Shown here: positions 41,919 through 53,427 of the stretch, in pieces | Layout of the letters: every line of letters starts with the position of its first letter | Position numbering within the stretch: the stretch's first letter is position 1 | DNA from: Malania oleifera | Lineage: Eukaryota > Streptophyta > Magnoliopsida > Santalales > Ximeniaceae | Length of the DNA stretch: 64,000 bases | Direction: 5' to 3' | Assembly: GCF_029873635.1 (NCBI RefSeq) | Contig: NC_080422.1 | Coordinates: 59,584,019-59,648,018 of the forward strand | Notes under the pieces: model-generated | Databases searched by the model: none | What the model saw: the letters and a program-made list of their open reading frames with translations, nothing else | Told to the model about the DNA's origin: nothing | Translations under genes and position numbers: made by a program

Positions 41919-43940
41919 TGTTGACCTCATTGGTCACAACAATTTTGATTATGATAAATACTTTTAGTACTGATGGTTGTATTGAGAATTGCATGCAGGT
42001 TCACCTTATGTGCGCTTTAAGATTGAAAGAGATATCATGATGGCATGAGGTGTTTGTGTCGAAAAAATGAAGATCTATGTGTTGTATTTTGTATTCATTT
42101 GATTATTTCTTCATTTTGGGATGTAATTTATTATGAACTGTGCGCATGTATGACTTGTAATAATTTGCATCATGCATGGTAGGTAGGTATGCTCAAAATG
42201 ACCATAGTTGGACTTTAGGTACCTACACAGACCTTAGGGATCACCCTTCGGTCAATCGACACCGAATCCTTCCGATAGGATAGAAAGTCCTTAGGTCTCT
42301 AAACAAATGCACAAAAAGTCCCCATTATCATCTTCATATCATGGGAATAATAGGGACTGAAAATTGAAAAGGTTGAGAGGGTTTAAGCGACCGAACCTAT
42401 GCCGTGTAAAGCGGCTCGGACGACCGAACCTATTTTGAACGTATCTTCCTCGGGCACCCGAAGGCTTTTCAGAGCACTTTTCAACTACTCGGGCGACCGA
42501 ATGTTTACGTTCAAAAAAGGCTCGGGTGATCGAATTGCCTAGTTCGGTTAACCGAATTGAAAGTCTAGCACCCGAATTATCGAACATTTGCTATTGACTT
42601 TGAATTAGCTGATCGACTCTTCCTTCAGGCACCCGAACCTCTAAAAATTGAATTTTTGACTGTTTGTTCGGGCATCTGAACATTTGGTCGGGCACCCAAA
42701 CCTCGCAGATTAAAAATATTTTTACTGATTTTTAAATGGGGTAAACTGGGTTAATTTTCTTAATGGTCTTTTAAACAATTCTAATTATACCCTTTTTGTC
42801 CCTAACTGTCAAAAATTCCTCCTTTCCTATATATACTCATTCATTTGTCTTAATTAGCAAGGATTAACAAACTTGATTAGGACAAAAATTCTCAACTCTC
42901 AAAACCCTAAAAACCCTATATTAGCCAAATACTTCTTGAAAACACTCACATACTCCACATTCTCTTTTTCTAAGCATTGTGAGTATCTCTATAAGGCTAT
43001 TGTGCTTAAATTTCTCTAGCTAATACTCTCTCTTGGTATATTAACTGATTAATTTTACTTGAGAGTATAGCCTAAAGTTCTTCCACTGATTTCATTTGAT
43101 AAATTGAGTGTGGAAAGACTTTGAGGGTTTTGGTTCTTGCATTATTGTTGCAAGTTACCCAAACCTAGATTTTGTGTGCAAAAATCCTTTTATAAAAAGA
43201 TAGTCTTTCAAACAACTCCATTGTGCTTTATACATTGAAATATCCTATTGAGTTTGTTTGATTTATCTTGCTTAGCATATTTGAAACCTTGATCTAATTT
43301 TGTGATATTCAAATAGTGTGTTTCAAATCTTGCTTAGATATACACTCTAGATCTGGACCGAAAATATATACGTGTTTGAGTGTTTAGCACACATTAGAGC
43401 ACTGAGCATATTTACATATTATTCGTGCTTGCATTATTGGCTGAGCTATATTGGTGCACACATATGCTTGTGTTGAAGTGCATTTTTGTGTACAAACAAT
43501 TTACACATTGGTTGTATTCCAGGCACGGACCTGAAGAGGGAGACTAGCCCTGTGGAATAGTCCCGAATTGGTTTAGACCCGGTTAGGAAAGTTAGGTGCG
43601 TCATCCTGTTAAGGCGTGTCGATTGAGGTCAGCCCCTTGAATTGACCTGGTTTGTATAGGTGCCGCTTCACCCGTTTAAGTGAGCATTATAGTGGTAATC
43701 CTTGTGCTAGTGTGGCTAAGGCGGGGACGTAGGCACAGTTGGCCGAACCCCGATAACATATCATGCGTGTTCTTTACATTTCCACAATTTACATTTTACT
43801 ACACGTGTATGTTTGCTTGATGATTGCATAGACTGACTCTAGGCTGAATTACATTTTTGTTAGCATCAGTAGACCTAGGCAACAAATTTTAAATACCTAA
43901 TTCACTCCTCCCCCCTCCTGAGGTTGCACCATAATTATTA
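41919..43940 (+). repeat. 5' LTR of the SIRE-like element
   Basis: Begins TGTTGACCTCATTGGTCACA and ends GGTTGCACCATAATTATTA, directly before the primer site. TATATATACTC lies at 42829. An array of CGGGCGACCGAAC-like motifs occupies about 42376-42700. It is 2,022 bp, nearly twice the 3' LTR. Confidence 0.85.
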
Positions 43941-43942
43941 AT

Positions 43943-43955
43943 TGGTATCAGAGCC
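43943..43955 (+). other. Primer-binding site (initiator tRNA-Met)
   Basis: TGGTATCAGAGCC follows the 5' LTR by two bases. This is the standard Met-initiator tRNA primer site of plant copia elements. Confidence 0.85.
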
Positions 43956-43992
43956 TCATTACTTAGACTTAGAAGTTATTTACTAAAAGATC

Positions 43993-44421
43993 ATGATGGC
44001 CCGTGTTAGTGCATCCCCTTCCTATGAGGGAAGATTGGTCACACACCCACTTGTATTTTATGGTACTGATTGTACTATATGGAAATTTAGAATGAATGTG
44101 TATGTGAAAGCTCTAAATTGGAAATTTTGTAAAGTCATTGATCAGGGTGATTATGTGCCTATGAAGTCTATTGGGTGTACTGATGTTCCTAAATCTAAGT
44201 TTGAAATGAATGATCATGATAGAGACTTAGTACAGGTAAACTTTGATGCCATGAATACCTTACTGCATGCTTCAGATTCTAATGTTTTATGTGAGGTTAT
44301 GGCTTGTAGCAGTGCTAAGCAGATTTGGGACGAACTTGAGTGGAGATATGGTGCGTCCATGCAAAAGGGAGTCATCTCTCCATGCGACTTAGGCTCCACT
44401 GATCTTAAGGAAGGTAACTAG
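43993..44421 (+). pseudogene. SIRE-like gag, N-terminal part
   Basis: A 142-codon frame: SYEGRLVTHPLVFYGTDCTI with WKFRMNVYVKALNWKF, VNFDAMNTLLHASDSNVLCE and KQIWDELEWRYG. These match the gag N-terminus of SIRE-type elements (YxxWKxRMxxYLxA...AKEIWDxLE). The frame then diverges (KGVISPCDLG) and ends, so the middle of gag has been lost. Confidence 0.75.
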
Positions 44422-44492
44422 TGTTATGTAACTTTAACCAATGATGAGGTTACTTCAGTTCCTTCTGTCTTAGTAAATAAATATGAGCATGA

Positions 44493-45185
44493 TTGTGTGC
44501 TGATTTGAATGTTGCATCTGATACTAAATCATATGATAGCACTAATAGTGAAAGCATGCCTACTTATGAGGAATTGCAAATTGAATACCTTAGGACTCAT
44601 AAGTTACTTGTTAAATGTAATAAGAAATATTCTGTTTTAAAAAACAAGTATGAAGCATGCATGAAAGAATATGACTCTAAAGTTCTTGCTAAAGGAGAAA
44701 ATACTTTGAAAATCAATAGACTAGAAAGTAAGAATGAATCATTAGAAAATGAGTTAACTGTTTTGAAATCTAAAGTTTCTAATGATGATAATAAAGATTA
44801 CTTGATTGCAGATCTTGAAAGTAAAGCAAACAATATGTCTAAAGAACTTTTGAAACTTCAGAATGTTTGCAAAAATTTGGAAAACTCAAAAATTCAAGAT
44901 CTAGAGAAGAAAATAGAAGACCAATCTAAGATCATCTATACGTTCACTAAAGGCAAGGAAAACTTTGATAAATTGCTAGGTGCACAAAAGATGACCTTAG
45001 ATAAAGAAGGTATAGGTTATAATGGGATTGAAAATAAGAAAAGAAAGAACCTATACATAGGGTACTTTGTAAAAGAATCGAAACACTATACCAGTACCTC
45101 CTCTAGTCCATAAACTCACACCATATGCATCTTATGTAAAAAGAAGGGGCACACAAAATTTGATTTCCTATTTAAAAGAAAAGGT
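44493..45185 (+). pseudogene. SIRE-like gag, coiled-coil C-terminal part and zinc-knuckle remnant
   Basis: No ATG is at the start of the open frame (GTG), so it is the tail of gag rather than a new gene. It has a long coiled coil (LKINRLESKNESLENELTVL, DLESKANNMSKELLKLQNV), then the family phrase FTKGKENFDKLLGAQKMTLD with KEGIGYNG. After a stop, CILCKKKGHTKFDF (about 45128) is a decayed CCHC knuckle. Pol should follow but is absent. Confidence 0.75.
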
Positions 45186-45349
45186 GTGAAACCCAGAAAA
45201 GTATGGAAAGCCAAAGAATCACCAACTCCTAACCCATCAAAAGTAAAAATAAGAAAAATGGTATGTGTGGTTAAAAAAGAAAAGGAAGGATTTGCTCAAA
45301 CAGGAATTACATACTCACATAGCTCTTCCTTAGTAGTTAGGATTAGCTG

Positions 45350-46250
45350 TAGGGGGTAGCATTCTCTAAAGGGTTTCGTAGTGGTTTGGGCTAATTAATA
45401 TGAAATCTTGTATTTTCACCATTCAAAAGCATACCAAACATCTTGGAGAATTAAGCCAATATGTAAATTCAAGTACAAAACCAATTTGGTTTAAATGAAT
45501 ATTCTTGTTGGTTTAAATATAAATCATTGGCAGTTTAAATAAAAATCCTCTCCTAAATGGACATGGCATGAGTGCCTTGCATTTAAACTTCAAATTGCTT
45601 AACCCCTTACTCAAATATGAACATCTTACGTTAAGCATACTTAGTCCATTGTTCATCTTTGAGGTTTGGAATTAAAGTCATAAATCTTGTCCTAATCTTA
45701 CCTTGAAGCCATTTCATTGTCCTAACTCCTACAGATAATCCATAGGGTCTCTTGCATCAAGACACTGATCAAATAAGAATAAATAGACTCAGGTCAGGCG
45801 ACTGAACCTATAAGTACATTTGTACTTCGGTCGACTGAACTAGAAGGTTGACCAAGTCGTTGACCACATTTTGGGCGGTTGAATCTTAGTGTTCAAATTA
45901 GCTCGGGCTACCGAACTTTCTTTGGGTCCCTAAATATATATTCGGGCTACCGAACTGAGCATTTTGGGCTACTGATTGAATTAGTTCAAAATCTGTTCGG
46001 GCGGCCGATCCTCGAAAATACAAAATGGCGCCTGAAATTTAGCCGATTGAACCCGTCTTCAAGCTTTCAAAAAGACTTAGTGAGCCCTCATAATTAAAGC
46101 TGGTCGGGAGACCGAACCAATGCTCAGGCGCCCAAACCGCACTGATATATATGGTTTTTCGCGAAAAATGGTTCATTTCTTCCACACATTAGAGAGCCTC
46201 CTTAGCTTTTCCTCTCACATCCTTCCCAGTCTTCTGTGAGACTTATTTCC
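45350..46250 (+). promoter_or_regulatory. Region upstream of the Transposase_32-like ORF with motif array and TATA
   Basis: After gag the sequence has no coding similarity. From about 45795 to 46135 it carries repeated CGGTCGACTGAAC, CGGGCTACCGAAC and CGGGCGGCCGATC type motifs. A TATATATGG stretch at 46143-46152 lies about 100 bp before an ATG at 46251. The layout copies that of the LTR promoters here, so it may be a separate internal promoter or a remnant of an older LTR. Confidence 0.45.
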
Positions 46251-47405
46251 ATGGCCAAAGATGAGAGACATGTTGCCACGGGTGTTCCATTGGATCAGTG
46301 GTTTCCCATACCCAATCGGTGAATAAAATATGAGAGGGTGTTTCGTCTCAAGGATCCTATTTTGGGAAAAATCCTCGATATCGAATTCATGCAAACCTAC
46401 TTCAATAATGTTCTAGACATGTTTCGATATCAGGGATGGTACGAGCTCATTGCCTTTTAGCCTAGGTGGATGTACCTACTACTCGTCCGGCTCTTCTATG
46501 CCAATCTTGCCCAAGATGGCCAAGGCTACTACACCAGGGTGCTGGAGATAGATATCCACTTCGATGATGCCTACCTGGCGGAGACTTTTGACATCCAGTG
46601 TGGTGACTTCATCTGCCCCGATTCTTCCTCCACATAGATAGCTGAGTAGGACTTCACTATGAGCACCTTTGTTAATTTGGTCATGACAAACCCTGTAGCT
46701 GACCTAACCTATACCCCTAGCTACAGATCCTTGACTTTGGAGGCAAAGGTGGTACACCACCTGATTTCCTATAACATTTTGCCCAAGTTAGGATCGAGGG
46801 ATCATGTGTCCTACTTGGACTACTTCGTCATGTGGTGCCTTTTCACTGGGAAGAAGCTAGACCTGCCTAGATTGATCTTACGGTGGATGTTTGTCAAAAC
46901 CGTGGGAAAGAGGATCATTTTACCCTACGGTGGGATTCTATCTAGGATATTTGTTAAAGAAAGGCTGAATAGGTCACCACTAGCTACCATTAAGAAGGTG
47001 CGACCCTCCGACGTCTTCAACTCCACCACCTTAAAGTTGATGGGATACGAGTTCACTGGCAACATGTGGTTGCCTATTGCACATGAGAGAGAACCAGAAG
47101 CTCAGGAGGTCCCACAGGAGCTGCCCGATGTACCATCTACTACCGAGATCATGGCAACCATCACCGATCTCTCCTCCTCGTTTCAGGAGTTCCGAGTCTC
47201 CATGACTGAGCAGGCATCTTCTTTTTAGGCTAGACTTGACTCCCTTTATTGCGAGTTCACTAACTTCTAGTCCAAGGTGCAGGCTAACTTCCATATCCTT
47301 GGTGAGCGGCTGCGAGAGATGAATGACGAGGACATCGGTGAGGATGACCAGATGGAGTTTAGTGGGGAGGAGGGAGATGACGATCATGATGATAGAGAGA
47401 CCTAG
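46251..47405 (+). pseudogene. Transposase_32-like 'putative plant transposon protein' ORF, with in-frame stops
   Basis: From ATG at 46251 one frame runs about 384 codons: MAKDERHVATGVPLDQWF, LARLFYANLAQDGQGYY-like (LVRLFYANLAQDGQGYYTRV), VHHLISYNILPKLGSRDHVS, DYFVMWCLFTGKKLDLPRLI and ILPYGGILSRIF. The NILPxxGHRDxVSxxDxFLxxxLxTG pattern is that of the plant transposon-protein family PF20167. The tail is acidic (NDEDIGEDDQMEF). In-frame TGA and TAG codons interrupt it, mostly explainable as CAG-to-TAG changes. The longest open part is 46659-47228. Function of the family is unknown. Confidence 0.7.
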
Positions 47406-48202
47406 GAGTGCTTCATAAGGATCAAGTCCGTCATTCTACAACTCCTTATTTAATCATCTATTTTGTTTTATTCAGATACATTTTCTTTTATTTGGTCTGT
47501 ATCTATACTTAAAATAGCTTATATGTCTATTCCTATTTGACTTTCACATTCACCACACACACATAGATACTATGATATGGTGACTGTGCTTTTGATTATG
47601 ATATATATCTGCAGTACTTTGATTTGCATGTGTTTGTGTTTAAATGGTTATTTTGTTGAAATACATGCTTAATATAGAATGCCTCCTACATGGCGGATGC
47701 AGTGGATGAGAATTGCCTACTAGTAGATTATAGGTTCTCGCATGCCTTACTCTTGAAATACTGCTTGTTTGAGAATCGTTTTTGTGCAGGTTAATTTTGG
47801 AAAATGTCGTGTTTACAGTTGGCATGCTGCCGAATTTTCTGTAGACATGTGCCCAAAATATTTGAGATGATTTTCTTTGTTGTGTGCAAATGTGATTTAT
47901 ACTTAAAGTCTAGATATTTACGCTTGGCTCGTTTGAATTAAATGGTTAAACTCCTCGGAGCTGGTTGTGCGTACTTATTTAGAATACTGGCAGATTCTTA
48001 TGGATTGCTTACATCTTTAGACAAAATGTTGCCAAATTTTTTGAAACCCTTTGCACTTAACCTAATATCATTTTCTTAATACTAAACTCCTTAAAACTTG
48101 AGTGCGTTTCTAAGATAATTTGTGAATTTTGCTCAAGTTGATTTATAAAGAAAATGCATATTCTTAGGGGGAGTCCTTTATCTCAAAATCATTAGGTTCT
48201 AA

Positions 48203-48244
<42 letters not shown>

Positions 48245-49010
48245 TGCATTCACCGCTATATCTTTTGGAAAATATAATAAGAATTGGTATCAATGTGCAC
48301 ATCTTGGTAAATCTATATTTGATATTATGTTGATTTCAAAACTAACAATGTGTCCTTATAACTAGTGGTATTGTTTTAACAATTGGTATCTTCTTTACCA
48401 CGTAGTTATAAAGATTGGTATCAGACTCACACGTTTAATATACTATATCTTATGGGCATACTTGTTTGTTTTGGAAACTAGAGATGATTATTATAAAATT
48501 AACTTTAAAATATTTTTGAAAGGATGAGTGAAAACCAAATGAAAGATTAATCTTCATCCCTACATAATCACCCATTGGGGGAGTATAGAACATTAAAATT
48601 GTTAACGTGCTGCATGCTACTTATACTTCCTTGATGCATATTCTGTTTGGGTTAATTGATTGAAATTTGCTATATACTATTCATTATAACTCTAAACAGG
48701 TCACTTAGGTACAAAGTTATGATTGGGAATAGTCTACTTTCAAACGGCATGCTGCCGAATTTTTTAATCTTCCCAATATACCTCTTGTAACTAATTGATG
48801 TTCTTTGCCTTCGCACTTTATTGCTTAACCCTTTTTTTTAGTTGCCAAAAGGGGAAGAAGAGGCAAAAGTGGGTAATACTGTGCTTAATTATGCTTACAT
48901 TTCTTATTACCTTTTACTTTAATTATCTTTATGCATAAAGTTAGGGGGAGCCTTTCTTGGCTGAACCCACTTTTGTATAAGGTATTTTTCATCATAAAAA
49001 AGGGGGAGAT
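47406..49010 (+). other. Non-coding 3' region of the SIRE-like element with repeated GGGGGAG tracts
   Basis: Contains TTAGGGGGAGTCC (about 48166), TTGGGGGAGTAT (about 48576), TTAGGGGGAGCC (about 48941) and the polypurine tract AAAAAAGGGGGAGAT before the 3' LTR. This is typical of the long 3' part of SIRE/Maximus elements. No ORF with similarity was seen. Confidence 0.6.
48208..48242. repeat. AT microsatellite
   Basis: A run of about 17 AT dinucleotides within the 3' non-coding region of the SIRE-like element. Confidence 0.9.
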
Positions 49011-50096
49011 TGTTGACCTCATTGGTCACACCCAGTTTTGATTATGACAAATACTCTTAGTACTGATGGTTGTACTGAGAATTGCATGCAGGTTCACCTT
49101 ATGCGCGTTTTAGGACTGAAAGACATATCATGATGGCGTGAGGTGTTCTTGCCAAAGAAGGAAGATCTATGTGTTGTATTTTGTATTCATTTGATTATTT
49201 CTTCATTCTGGGATGTAATTTATTATGAATTGTGTGCATGTATGGCTTGTAATAATTTGCATCATGCATGGTAGGTAGGTATGCTCAAAACGACCATAGT
49301 TGGACTTTAGGTACCTACACAGACCTTAGGGATCACCCTTCGGTCAACTACACAGACCTTAGTCTTTCAAACAACTCCATTGTGCTTTATACATTGAAAT
49401 ATCCTATTGAGTTTGTTTGATTTATCTTGCTTAGCATATTTGAAACCCTGATCTAATTTTGTGATATTCAAATAGTGTGTTTCAAATCTTGCTTAGATAT
49501 ACACTCTAGATCTAGACTGAAAATATATACATGTTTGAGTGTTTAGCACACATTAGAGCACTGAGCATATTTACATATTATCCATGCTTACATTATTGGC
49601 TGAGCTATATTGGTGCACACATATGCTTGTGTTGAAGTGCATTTTCGTGTACAAACAATTTATACACATTGGTTGTATTCTAGGCACGGGCCTGAAGAGG
49701 GAGACTAGCCCTTTGGAATAGTCCCGAATTGGCTTAGACCCGGTTAGGAAAGTTAGGTGCGTCATCCTATTAAGGCGTGTCAGTTGAGGTTAGCCCCTTG
49801 AATTGACCTGGTTTGTATAGGTGCCGCTCCACTCGTTTAAGTGAGCATTATAGTGGTAATCCTTGTGCTGGTGTGGCCAAGGCGGGGCCGTAGGCACAGT
49901 TGGCCGAATCCCGATAACATATTGTGCGTGTTCTTTACATTTCCGTAATTTACATTTACTGCACGTGTATGTTTGCTTGATGATTGCATAGACTGACTCT
50001 AAGCTGAATTACATTTTTGTTAGCATCAGTAGACCTAGGCAACAAATTTTAAATACCCAATTCACCCCCCCTCTTGGGGTTGCACCATAACTATCA
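49011..50096 (+). repeat. 3' LTR of the SIRE-like element, internally deleted
   Basis: Starts TGTTGACCTCATTGGTCACA and ends CTTGGGGTTGCACCATAACT followed by ATCA. Compared with the 5' LTR it lacks about 0.94 kb (5' LTR about 42255-43200), including the motif array and TATA box. At the joint (about 49350) a short copy of CTACACAGACCTTAG from 49312 is inserted. Confidence 0.85.
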
Positions 50097-50101
50097 TACA
50101 A

Positions 50102-50365
50102 CATCCTTGTAGGATCGCTTAAAAGTTATGATCTTCCTCCGTCATCATTTAGATTAAGAATTATATATTGAATACCTCAATATTAAAGACACGCTTATCT
50201 TATGAAAAAAATAAAGGATAGATTTAACTATCAAAAGACTGTGATTTTACCAAAAGTTCAATATAAATGGTTGCACCTGAGGTTGCAAGATTTTAAAACA
50301 GTTGGTGAATATAACTCAACACTGCATAAGATTAGTTCGAAGCTAAAATTATGTTGCAAAATTTG
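50102..50365 (+). pseudogene. Copia gag, continuation after the SIRE-like insertion
   Basis: In shifting frames it reads KVMIFLRHHLD, IEYLNIKDTLIL, then KDRFNYQKTVILPKVQYKWL, HLRLQDFKTVGEYNS and ISSKLKLCCKI. This is the direct continuation of the gag at 41786-41918. It is cut again at 50366 by a Ty3-type LTR. Confidence 0.75.
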
Positions 50366-51152
50366 TAACGACCTGCCTAATTTACCATATATATATTTTT
50401 TCACGTAATAACATTTTAATAATTCTAATAACCTACTAACTGCCAAAGTCATGATCAACCTGGACCCATGGGTACCAGGGATATACCTGTCATAAAACTC
50501 TGATACCTAAGTAGCGGAAAACATAAAATCACATACATGCCACAAAACACCAAAAACCATACCATAGTTCTACTAAATCTATTATATATATATACAATCA
50601 TCCACAAAGAGACCAAAAAGTATTCCTAGGGTCTCAATCCTAAAATTCATTTGACCCTAGCTTTCCCACTTACCCTATAAACAGGGTAGTTCAGTCCACT
50701 TCTACTGTTGCGGGGCTTAATCTGCCCTCTTACCTAGATTTCCTAAAATGTTGTAATGCTGGGGGTGAGACACCTCTTAATAAGGAAGACAAACTAATAT
50801 CAGTGTGTGGTAATATGAGTATTTTCCGGGATATACATATAAATAGTACATAATTCATATCAAGGATAAGCAGTTGTATCATAATTGAATAAAACATGAT
50901 TTAACATAACATAGTTTATTATACTAAATTCCTGTACTGGAAAATCATCATGTATAAACATATCATACTTAAATTATTACCCAGGATAGATAGATAGTTT
51001 AGCTATCGTCATATCTTACCCCCCATATAACAGGGTTGTGTGGCCCGAAGGCTGGACCTAGCAATGGCTGGCCGACCATGCTAAGTCAATATCGGTTATA
51101 GTGTAAATACGATGGGCCTTTTCCACCCGTATCGAACTACTAGGGGAACTAC
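50366..51152 (+). repeat. Ty3-type LTR, first part, interrupted by solo LTRs
   Basis: TGTAACGACCTGCC at 50366 is a typical start of Ty3 Del/Tekay LTRs and breaks a copia gag. It includes GGGGGTGAGACACCTCTTAA at about 50763, a phrase I associate with such LTRs. It is interrupted at ACTAC (51148-51152) and appears to resume at 55498. Its own 3' end is not defined. Confidence 0.5.
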
Positions 51153-51205
51153 TGTTAGTTTTGGTGCAGCCCCAAGAGGGGGGTGAATTGGGTATTTAAA
51201 AATTC

Positions 51206-53427
51206 CGTTGACCTTATAGGTCACACCCGATTTTGATAATGACAAATAACTGTTGTATTTTATGGGTATTTGAGGTTATGTGCAGGTATACTGATTAGCA
51301 GATCATATTGTTAGCACAAAGAGGAATTGAAGTTGAAGTCCCAATATATGTTGTATTTTATTTCATTATTATTTGAAGGGTCTGTAATAGTAAATAGGGC
51401 TTGACTTGTAATAATCACACACATCACCTGCATGATTTAATGAGTAAGCTCAAACTAAAAAGAATCTAGAAATGACCCTTGGACACTCACTCATGCACAT
51501 ATCTATGTTGGTCATTTGAATAGGGTGATTGTTTACTTAAATAGGACCAAATGGCACTAAATGTGCACATTCGGTCGACCGTACTTGTATGTACAAAGAT
51601 CTCCTGGTCGACCGAACCTCGGGTCAACAAATTGACCACAGACTAGTCGACTGAACTCACTTAGTTCATTTATACCCGGTCGACTGAACTCCCTAGGATT
51701 TAACTTAATTGACCTTCTGGTCGACCAAGCATAAAATGCATATCAATGCCCTAGTCGACCAAGTTCCCACGTGTGGGAACTCAACAGTCTGGTCGACCAA
51801 CCGAGGTAGTTCAAAATGTTCCCAATCGACCGAACCGCGCTAAAAAGGAAAAATCACCCTGAACCACCAAGTCCGGTCGACCGAACTTGTAGTTCAATAA
51901 ATCCTCTGTCAACCGAACTTCAAGCAACTTGGACAACCGAATTTGCAGTTCAATAAATCCCCGGTCAACCAAACTTCAAGAAACTTGGTCAATCAAACTT
52001 CCTTCGGTCGACCGATGCTCTCGGGTTGCCCCAGTATTTTTACCGTGGTTAATATTTTTAAACGGGGTTAAAATAATTAAATTGTATTAAAACTTTCCTA
52101 ATAATTCCATATGTGTCCTGAATGGTTATATTTTTGGGGATGTCTATATATACCCCCTCATTTGGAATAATTAGCATGGAATTAGCAATCGTAATTGGGA
52201 AAAATTCCTTGAAATTCCAATATCTATAATACTCATTTTTTAGGCTTCAACACTCATTTTTACGAGGTTTTATCACTCAAATATCTTTGCCAGTGTGATT
52301 TGAGTGTTGTTGTTCCATAAGGTTTGCTCTCTCAAGATTGTGCTTGTTTGATATTATTTTATTTGAGAGCAAAACTTCAAGTGTTCTTAGGGGACTTCAT
52401 TGATAAGTCTATCCTAAGAAGACTTCACTTGAGCTTCTAAGTATTGCATTGTCATTGTAATATCTTGAGAAGTTTTTTTATTTGATTTTGGTTGCAAAAA
52501 TATTTTCAAATCATTTTCAAATATCTAATGTGTTTCACCTTGAGAAATCTTTGAAGAGATATTTGTTTATGTGGTGAAAATATTTGTTGCAATATTCATT
52601 GAGTTATATCATTTGCTGAATACAAAGATTAAATTCCTTTTTGCAAACCAAATACATATTTCTCGAGCTTTATACGTTGAGAAAATCTACTCGTTGAGAT
52701 ATCTGAAGTATTGCTAATATCTTTGTCTGAGCATCGTGATTGAATATATATTGTGTGATACAAAGATCATATTGTTTGCACTTTCACGCACTGAGTACAT
52801 CGATGATATAACTATTTGAGAGTATAACTCTAAGACCACATTGAGCTTACTTTATCATATCATTTGGTGGTGTATATGATTGCGTAGATTGGGTACACAT
52901 CTGCTTTAAATGAAAGCATAATCACTGTACCATTTCACTGTGAACAAATCTATTGTATTCCAGGCATGGGCCTGAAGAGGGAGACTAGCCCTAGTAAATA
53001 GTCCCGGACTTGCTTAGATCCGATTAGGAAAGTTAGGTGCGCCATCCTGTTAAGGCATGTTGGTTGAGGCCAGTCCCGTGAATTGACTTGGTTGTAATCG
53101 GTACCACTCCACCTATTAAGCGAGCCTTTAGTGGAATCCTCAGGCTTGCGAGCTAGAGGCGGGGACATAAACACAGTTGGCTGAACCCCGATAACATATC
53201 TTGTGTGCACTGTTTATCTTTTTGCAATTTACATTTCTGCACATGTATGTTATAGTTAGTGAATGCTGCGCATGATTTTAAATTCCGCACGTTATATTTA
53301 TTTGCGCATTTGGAACTGTATAGACAGACCCTAGGTTGCGAATATACTGCTGTTAGATTAGCTGAACTTAGGAATAAATTTTAAAATTCCAATTCACCCC
53401 CCTCTTGCGAATACACCAAAGCTAACA
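51206..53427 (+). repeat. Solo LTR, plus strand, SIRE-like, nested in the opposite solo LTR
   Basis: Starts CGTTGACCTTATAGGTCACA (TG changed to CG) and ends CACCAAAGCTAACA. AATTC flanks it exactly (51201-51205 and 53428-53432). TATATATACCCC is at about 52145. Fourteen GTCGACCGAAC-like motifs occupy 51570-52020. It is 2,222 bp with no internal region. Confidence 0.85.
51570..52022 (+). promoter_or_regulatory. Array of TCGGTCGACCGA-like palindromic motifs in U3
   Basis: About fourteen variants occur at 20-50 bp intervals, for example CGGTCGACCGTAC, TGGTCGACCGAACC, AGTCGACTGAACTC and CCGGTCGACCGAACTT. All lie 120-570 bp upstream of the TATA box of this LTR. The same kind of array is in the other LTRs of the window. 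A role as binding sites is inferred. Confidence 0.65.

Larger units (their letters stand above)
41919..50096 (+). mobile_element. SIRE/Maximus-like non-autonomous copia element lacking pol
   Basis: The element has LTRs at 41919-43940 and 49011-50096, a Met-tRNA primer site (43943), gag pieces, a Transposase_32-like ORF and a polypurine tract (AAAAAAGGGGGAGAT, about 48996-49010). It is flanked by TACAG (41914-41918) and TACAA (50097-50101), a 5-bp target duplication with one change. It splits a copia gag. No protease, integrase, RT or RNase H sequence was found between gag and the 3' LTR. Confidence 0.85.

Noticed and set aside
44493..45113. Independent coiled-coil protein gene
   Set aside because: It has no ATG at the start and contains the FTKGKENFDKLLG phrase of SIRE-type gag; it is the gag C-terminus.
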